A program made the translations under genes and the position numbers. Of a stretch of DNA of 9,982 bases, positions 6,326 through 9,982 are shown piece after piece. The DNA comes from Elusimicrobiota bacterium (lineage in GTDB: Bacteria; Elusimicrobiota; Elusimicrobia; 2-01-FULL-59-12; JACPXA01). The notes beneath the pieces were generated by a model that worked only from the letters and a program-made list of their open reading frames with translations, was not told the DNA's origin and searched no databases. Numbering within the stretch: the first letter of the stretch is position 1; each line of letters opens with the position of its first letter. The stretch is taken from the NCBI GenBank assembly GCA_016196785.1, contig JACPXA010000220.1:1-9982 (forward strand). Direction: 5' to 3'.

Positions 6326-7233
6326 CGGTTGCCGCCGATGTCCTGGCGGAGCTCCGACGGCACGCGACCCGCGTGCGCTGTGAGGTCCCCTTAGCTGAAC
6401 AGTGCACGTTTCATATTGGAGGTCCTGCCGAGCTCTATGTGGAGGTGGCCTCGCGAGAAGAACTCCGGCAGGCGCTCTCCATCCTCCGGCACCTCAAACT
6501 GCCGTGTTTTCTGTTGGGGGCGGGGTCGAATGTGCTGTTTTGTGATCACGGATTTCCCGGGGCTGTCGTGCGGTTGAGAGGACAGCTTGCAGAGTATACG
6601 ATTGAAGGCACTTCCCTGGTGGCTGGCGCAGGAGCCATGTTGCCCTTTGTGGTCAAGGGTGCCGTGGAGGCCGGATTGGGCGGGGTGGAGTCGTTGGTTG
6701 GGGTGCCAGGCACCCTGGGCGGCGCATTGGTGATGAACGCGGGAACCTCGGAGGGGGCGATCGGGGAATTGGTGAACGCCGTTGAGGTGATGGGACCGGA
6801 CGGCGAGGGAACGACGCTTTCTCGCCATGAGCTCTCCTTCGGGTACCGGACCTCAAGCCTAGGTGGGTCGGTGGTGGTGGGCGCAACGTTACGGTTCCTT
6901 CCAAGCGATCGGCAGGCCCTTCGCCAACGCGTCAGCGCCCTGCTCAAGCTCCGGGCTGAAACCCAACCGTTGGGCACCTTTAATGTTGGCTCGATTTTTA
7001 AAAACCCACCGGGGGACCGTGCAGGACGGTTGATTGAGGCGGTCGGCCTCAAGGGACACCGGATCGGAGGGGCCCAGATCTCGCCGCGTCACGCGAACTT
7101 CATCGTGAACGTTGACCGCGCCACCGCCCGTGATGTTTCCCTGCTCATCGCCGAGGCTCAACGCCGTGTGCGCGACTGCTTTCAACTCGAACTAGAGCCG
7201 GAGATTAAAATCGTTGGCCCACAGGGGACGTAG
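6313..7233 (+). CDS. murB: UDP-N-acetylenolpyruvoylglucosamine reductase
   Basis: MurB is an FAD- and NADPH-dependent enzyme that reduces UDP-GlcNAc-enolpyruvate to UDP-MurNAc, the substrate of MurC. From GTG 6313 it has 306 residues, typical of the family. FAD-binding motifs are FHIGGPAELYVEV, LGAGSNVLFCDHGF and GVPGTLGGALVMNAG. The substrate motif FGYRTSS follows. NVGSIFKNPPG holds the catalytic acid Ser227, and LEPEIKIVG holds the conserved Glu297. The frame stays open upstream to 5992 inside murC, but that part is GC-rich shadow and not MurB-like. ATG 6283 (a glycine-rich leader) and GTG 6322 (GTGA overlap with the murC stop) are alternative starts. The Shine-Dalgarno at 6298-6303 supports 6313. 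Overlap with murC suggests translational coupling. Confidence 0.95.
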   Translation: MPSVTVAADVLAELRRHATRVRCEVPLAEQCTFHIGGPAELYVEVASREELRQALSILRHLKLPCFLLGAGSNVLFCDHGFPGAVVRLRGQLAEYTIEGTSLVAGAGAMLPFVVKGAVEAGLGGVESLVGVPGTLGGALVMNAGTSEGAIGELVNAVEVMGPDGEGTTLSRHELSFGYRTSSLGGSVVVGATLRFLPSDRQALRQRVSALLKLRAETQPLGTFNVGSIFKNPPGDRAGRLIEAVGLKGHRIGGAQISPRHANFIVNVDRATARDVSLLIAEAQRRVRDCFQLELEPEIKIVGPQGT

Positions 7234-7245
7234 TTATAGCGAGCG

Positions 7246-8367
7246 ATGAAGACATCGGAGAAAAGGCAGAAAGGCAGCTACGTCCCCCAATGGTTGAAGG
7301 GGCGACGGGTAGGGGTGCTCATGGGGGGGTGGTCACCGGAGCGGGTGATCTCGCTTCGGACTGGCCGGACGGTCCTTGCGGCGCTTAAGCGGCTGGGCAT
7401 CGCGGCCCGCGGCATTGATGTTGATCGGACCCTCCCCCAACGGTTACAACGTCACCGGATTGATATCGCGTTTCTGGCGTTGCATGGGCCCGGGGGAGAG
7501 GACGGTTCGGTCCAAGGGATGCTGGAAGTCCTCGAGATCCCGTACACCGGTTCCGGGGTTGCGGCCTCTGCGGTGGCGCTTCATAAGGGGCTGACCAAGC
7601 AGATCTTTCAAGCGGCTGGGCTGCCCACGCCGGCCGGATTGGTTATTGCCCGGGGAAATAGAACTCATCCCGAAACCATGCTCGGTAAGCGAAGCCTTGG
7701 GGGGCGCGCCGAGGCCAGGAAGGCGAGCGACGGCATACTTGACGACGGAACGGTATGCCGAGCGAGCCTGACGCCGCCGCAGGCCGCCCTCCCGAGGCTG
7801 CAGCCCGAGGAGGGTTTCGGGATGAGTTCTAGGATCCCCCACCCAACCCGTCGGTGGCCGGTGGTCGTTAAACCGACGATGCAAGGTTCGGCGCTTGGGG
7901 TCACAATTGCCCGGACCCCAGCCGAGTTCCAGCGAGGGCTCCGACGCGCATGGCGATTGAGCCCGAGCGCGCTGGTTGAAGCCTACATCCGGGGAACCGA
8001 GGTGACGGTGGGCATCCTGGGGGACCAGCCGCTCCCCGTCATTGAGATCATCCCCGCCAATCCGTTTTACGATTACGAAGCCAAGTACGTCCCGGGAAAA
8101 TCCACGCATGTCATCCCCGCTCGGTTGCCGGCTGGGGTCCTGCACCGGGTCCAGATGTTGGCGCTGGCAGCCTTTCGAGCGCTGGGGGCGAAGGCGGTGG
8201 CCCGCGTGGACATGATCGTGGACCGCCGGATGGAACCGTTCCTGTTAGAGGTGAACACCATCCCGGGCATGACCGAGACGTCGCTTTTACCGGAAGCCGC
8301 CCGGGCGATTGGAATTTCCTTTGATGAGTTGGTCTTGAAAATTCTAAAGTATTCGCTGGATGCTTAG
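7246..8367 (+). CDS. ddl: D-alanine--D-alanine ligase with a 57-residue repeat-derived insertion
   Basis: Ddl joins two D-alanines with ATP; MurF then adds the dipeptide to the precursor. Landmarks are GGWSPERVISLR (Glu32), LHGPGGEDGSVQG, PYTGSGVAASA with HKGLTKQIF, and PVVVKPTMQGSALGV in the ATP-grasp domain. VEAYIRGTEVTVG, the omega-loop region YDYEAKYVPGKSTH, ARVDMIVD and EVNTIPGMTETSLLP complete the active site. At 373 residues the protein is longer than the usual 300-320. The excess is residues 139-195, encoded by a palindromic element (7659-7831). Removing it joins RGN to RIPHPTRRWPVVVKP, a normal Ddl linker, and leaves 316 residues. The insertion lies before the central ATP-grasp strand, in a variable surface loop, and all active-site motifs remain, so the enzyme could still work. 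An extension of about 18 residues precedes the first strand. Confidence 0.96.
   Translation: MKTSEKRQKGSYVPQWLKGRRVGVLMGGWSPERVISLRTGRTVLAALKRLGIAARGIDVDRTLPQRLQRHRIDIAFLALHGPGGEDGSVQGMLEVLEIPYTGSGVAASAVALHKGLTKQIFQAAGLPTPAGLVIARGNRTHPETMLGKRSLGGRAEARKASDGILDDGTVCRASLTPPQAALPRLQPEEGFGMSSRIPHPTRRWPVVVKPTMQGSALGVTIARTPAEFQRGLRRAWRLSPSALVEAYIRGTEVTVGILGDQPLPVIEIIPANPFYDYEAKYVPGKSTHVIPARLPAGVLHRVQMLALAAFRALGAKAVARVDMIVDRRMEPFLLEVNTIPGMTETSLLPEAARAIGISFDELVLKILKYSLDA
7659..7831 (+). mobile_element. Palindromic MITE-like element inserted in frame in ddl
   Basis: Perfect 19-base terminal inverted repeats, TAGAACTCATCCCGAAACC (7659-7677) and its reverse complement (7813-7831), bound the unit. Inner pairings share the same centre near 7745: CTCGG/CCGAG (7681/7805), AGCCT/AGGCT (7693/7795) and CGGCATAC/GTATGCCG (7731-7738/7753-7760). 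The whole unit is therefore one long imperfect palindrome with no transposase. TA stands at both outer edges. If this is a TA target duplication, the net insertion is 171 bases, exactly 57 codons without a stop. This resembles MITEs moved by IS630/Tc1-like enzymes, or the in-frame palindromic elements of Rickettsia genes. The family name is unknown to me. Confidence 0.85.
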
Positions 8368-9184
8368 GATGCCTAGGCAACGAGTGCGATCGCGGAGGAA
8401 AGTCAGGACCCGGCGCCGGCACCAGTTGCAGGTGTTGGCCGTTGGGTTAGCCGGGGCCGGAGGGGTCTGGATGGTGTTGGGTGGGGTGGGCATCTTGGGA
8501 GCAAACTGGTTCCGATCCGCCATGGCGTGGCGTATCCAGGACATTGAGATCGTGGGAATTCCCTCAGAGACCCAACCAGCCATTAGGGCGGCGCTCCCGG
8601 TCCGCATCGGGGATTCCCTGTGGGGGTTTTCGCAGACCCAGGTGGAGCGGAACATTTTGAAGCAATGTCCATCGGTATCCCGCGTGGAGATTCAACGGCG
8701 ATGGCCCGCGCGGCTCGTCCTCCACGTCCAGGAACGAAACGCTGTCGGTTGGAGCTGGAAGGGCGGTGCCCGGTGGGCGGTGGATGCGGCTGGTGTGCTC
8801 TTTCCCGTAAAGCAACCGGAGCGCCTTACGGCGTATCCTGAGTTCGTGACCCCCGCCTCGCAAGAGGATCGGCAGCTGCTGGCCCGTTTTCTGACGGCCT
8901 GGGGACGGAAGAAAGACCCCCTACAGCAAAAACTCGTCCGATGCGCGGTGGACCGGCTTTCCCTGAGTGGAGGGCATGAGGGAATCGCGCTGTGGTTGGA
9001 GGATGGCACACAGGTATTCTGGGGGTCCCCACAGGAAGAACGCCTGGGGGAGATGCAGTCCCAGCTCAGCGAGGTCCTGACCGACGCGCGTCGTCGCTAC
9101 CGCGGAGTTGAATACGTTGACCTCCGCTATCAGCCAGACCGCATCGTCGTTAAACCCAAGGAGGGGCATCGTGGCTCGACCTGA
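8360..9184 (+). CDS. ftsQ: Cell division protein FtsQ (DivIB family)
   Basis: FtsQ is a bitopic inner-membrane protein that links FtsB/FtsL and other divisome parts. The N-terminus is a strongly basic cytoplasmic tail (residues 5-20, rich in Arg). A single membrane segment follows at about 24-49 (VLAVGLAGAGGVWMVLGGVGIL). A POTRA-type domain then starts at WRIQDIEIVGI and includes RIGDSLWGFSQTQVERNIL, PSVSRVEIQRRWPARLVLHVQER and WAVDAAGVLFPV. The C-terminal beta domain ends with YRGVEYVDLRYQPDRIVVKPK. The ATG overlaps the ddl stop by eight bases; ATG 8369, three codons later, is an alternative. Family and neighbours (ddl before, ftsA after) agree. Confidence 0.95.
   Translation: MLRMPRQRVRSRRKVRTRRRHQLQVLAVGLAGAGGVWMVLGGVGILGANWFRSAMAWRIQDIEIVGIPSETQPAIRAALPVRIGDSLWGFSQTQVERNILKQCPSVSRVEIQRRWPARLVLHVQERNAVGWSWKGGARWAVDAAGVLFPVKQPERLTAYPEFVTPASQEDRQLLARFLTAWGRKKDPLQQKLVRCAVDRLSLSGGHEGIALWLEDGTQVFWGSPQEERLGEMQSQLSEVLTDARRRYRGVEYVDLRYQPDRIVVKPKEGHRGST
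9158..9164 (+). promoter_or_regulatory. Strong Shine-Dalgarno sequence for ftsA
   Basis: AAGGAGG lies six bases before GTG 9171, inside the end of ftsQ. It is the best ribosome binding site in the window and fixes the ftsA start at a non-ATG codon. Confidence 0.8.
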
Positions 9185-9982
9185 GCTGGTTGCTGGTTTG
9201 GATATTGGAAGCGCCCAAGTGAGTTGCATCATTGGGCAACGTGATCCGGAGACAGGTGAGGTGACGCTGTTGAGCGGGGGTCGTGTGGCCACCCCCGGCG
9301 GTTTGAAAGGGGGGGTAGTCATCAATATTGACGAAACCGCGCGCGCGGTTGGGCGGGCCGTCGAAACCGCCGAGGAGCCGGCCAAGGTCGAGGTCCGCGA
9401 CCTCATCATCGGCATCCGTGGGGCGCACCTCCAGACCTTCAATAACCATGGGGCGCTCAACATCGCTCGAACCGACAAAGAAATCACGGCCGACGACGTC
9501 CAAAAGGTCATTGAGAACGCCCAGGCGGTTCATCTCTCAAGCGACCGGGAAATCATCCACACGATTCCCCAGGATTTCACCCTCGACCGGCAACAGGGGG
9601 TCCCTAACCCGGTTGGCATGGAAGGCTCGCTCTTAGAGGTGGATGTCCATATCGTGACCGCGTCGCGGTCGCATCTCAACAATGTGTATAAGGCGATTAA
9701 TCTGGCGGGGTTCACCGTGGTCGAACCGGTGTATGGGCTCCTCTCGGCGGGTGAAGTCGTCGTCACCCAGGAAGAACGGGAGCTTGGCTGTGTGCTCATT
9801 GACATCGGCGGCCAGACCACCGACATGGCGGTGTACTTCGACGGCAGCGTGTACTTCACGGAGAAATTGCCGATCGGCGGGGATTCGATCACGCGGGATA
9901 TCGCTTACGGACTGAGAACCTCGGTCTCCCAAGCGCAGCTCATCAAGGAACAGCAAGGGGTGGCGATGGCCCACCTGCTGGA
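9171..9982 (+). CDS. ftsA: Cell division protein FtsA, 5' part (runs off the window)
   Basis: FtsA is an actin-like ATPase that tethers FtsZ to the membrane. The first 270 residues are visible, in frame from GTG 9171 and open to the window end. The phosphate-1 motif is VAGLDIGSAQVSCIIG. The 1C domain follows at about 80-165 (DLIIGIRGAHLQTFNN, then ITADDVQKVIENAQAV, and PVGMEGSLLEVDVHIVT). The phosphate-2 motif is LIDIGGQTTDMAVYFDG (Asp211). IGGDSITRDIAYGLRTS continues the ATP-binding site. The C-terminal amphipathic membrane helix is beyond the window. The gene overlaps ftsQ by 14 bases and has a strong Shine-Dalgarno sequence, suggesting higher output than ftsQ. ftsZ would be expected next. 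Confidence 0.95.
   Translation, partial: MARPELVAGLDIGSAQVSCIIGQRDPETGEVTLLSGGRVATPGGLKGGVVINIDETARAVGRAVETAEEPAKVEVRDLIIGIRGAHLQTFNNHGALNIARTDKEITADDVQKVIENAQAVHLSSDREIIHTIPQDFTLDRQQGVPNPVGMEGSLLEVDVHIVTASRSHLNNVYKAINLAGFTVVEPVYGLLSAGEVVVTQEERELGCVLIDIGGQTTDMAVYFDGSVYFTEKLPIGGDSITRDIAYGLRTSVSQAQLIKEQQGVAMAHLL

Noticed and set aside
9308..9316. Run of seven G in ftsA (and another near 7323 in ddl) as a frameshift site
   Set aside because: Both reading frames continue with conserved family sequence on either side, so there is no sign of a frameshift.

Overview
The window is a dense run of ten genes, all on the + strand, with at most 12 bases between genes apart from about 80 bases before the preferred queE start. 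I found no rRNA, tRNA, CRISPR array, clear promoter or Rho-independent terminator. The genes belong to a Gram-negative-type bacterium that makes peptidoglycan: there is an FtsQ, a periplasmic-type amidase and the order murC-murB-ddl-ftsQ-ftsA. Composition is GC-rich. I cannot name the phylum from sequence alone. Nitrospirota, NC10/Methylomirabilota and Omnitrophota-like lineages all seem possible, and I hold this loosely.

Layout. Bases 1-1256 hold the 3' end of an N-acetylmuramoyl-L-alanine amidase gene, overlapped by murI (D-glutamate supply). Bases 1263-4954 form a block of small-molecule and RNA-modification genes. They are a QueD/PTPS-family pterin enzyme, queE (radical SAM, preQ0 pathway), a THEP1-type NTPase, a SAM hydroxide adenosyltransferase (DUF62) and an RlmI-type 23S rRNA cytosine methyltransferase. 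Bases 4958-9982 are part of a division and cell-wall (dcw) cluster: murC, murB, ddl, ftsQ and the 5' part of ftsA, which runs off the window.

How the genes work together. MurI, MurB, MurC and Ddl supply the cytoplasmic UDP-MurNAc-peptide pathway. FtsQ and FtsA belong to the divisome, and the amidase cleaves septal peptidoglycan. Three genes of the middle block use or degrade S-adenosylmethionine. Tight spacing and overlaps suggest one or a few long transcripts whose promoter lies upstream of the window.

The most unusual feature is a family of short palindromic repeats whose outer end is TAGAACTCAT / ATGAGTTCTA. A 173-base copy with 19-base perfect terminal inverted repeats sits inside ddl. 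Its net insertion is exactly 57 codons, so the ligase stays in frame. The same 10-base end occurs three more times around the THEP1 gene: as a hairpin over its start codon and as the sequence that provides both its stop codon and the next gene's start codon. A second, unrelated GC-rich repeat lies at the queD/queE junction and appears to supply the ribosome binding site of queE. The QueD homologue has an ExxHGH motif in place of the catalytic-cysteine CxxxHGH motif, which suggests a PTPS-III-like (folate) rather than a queuosine role.
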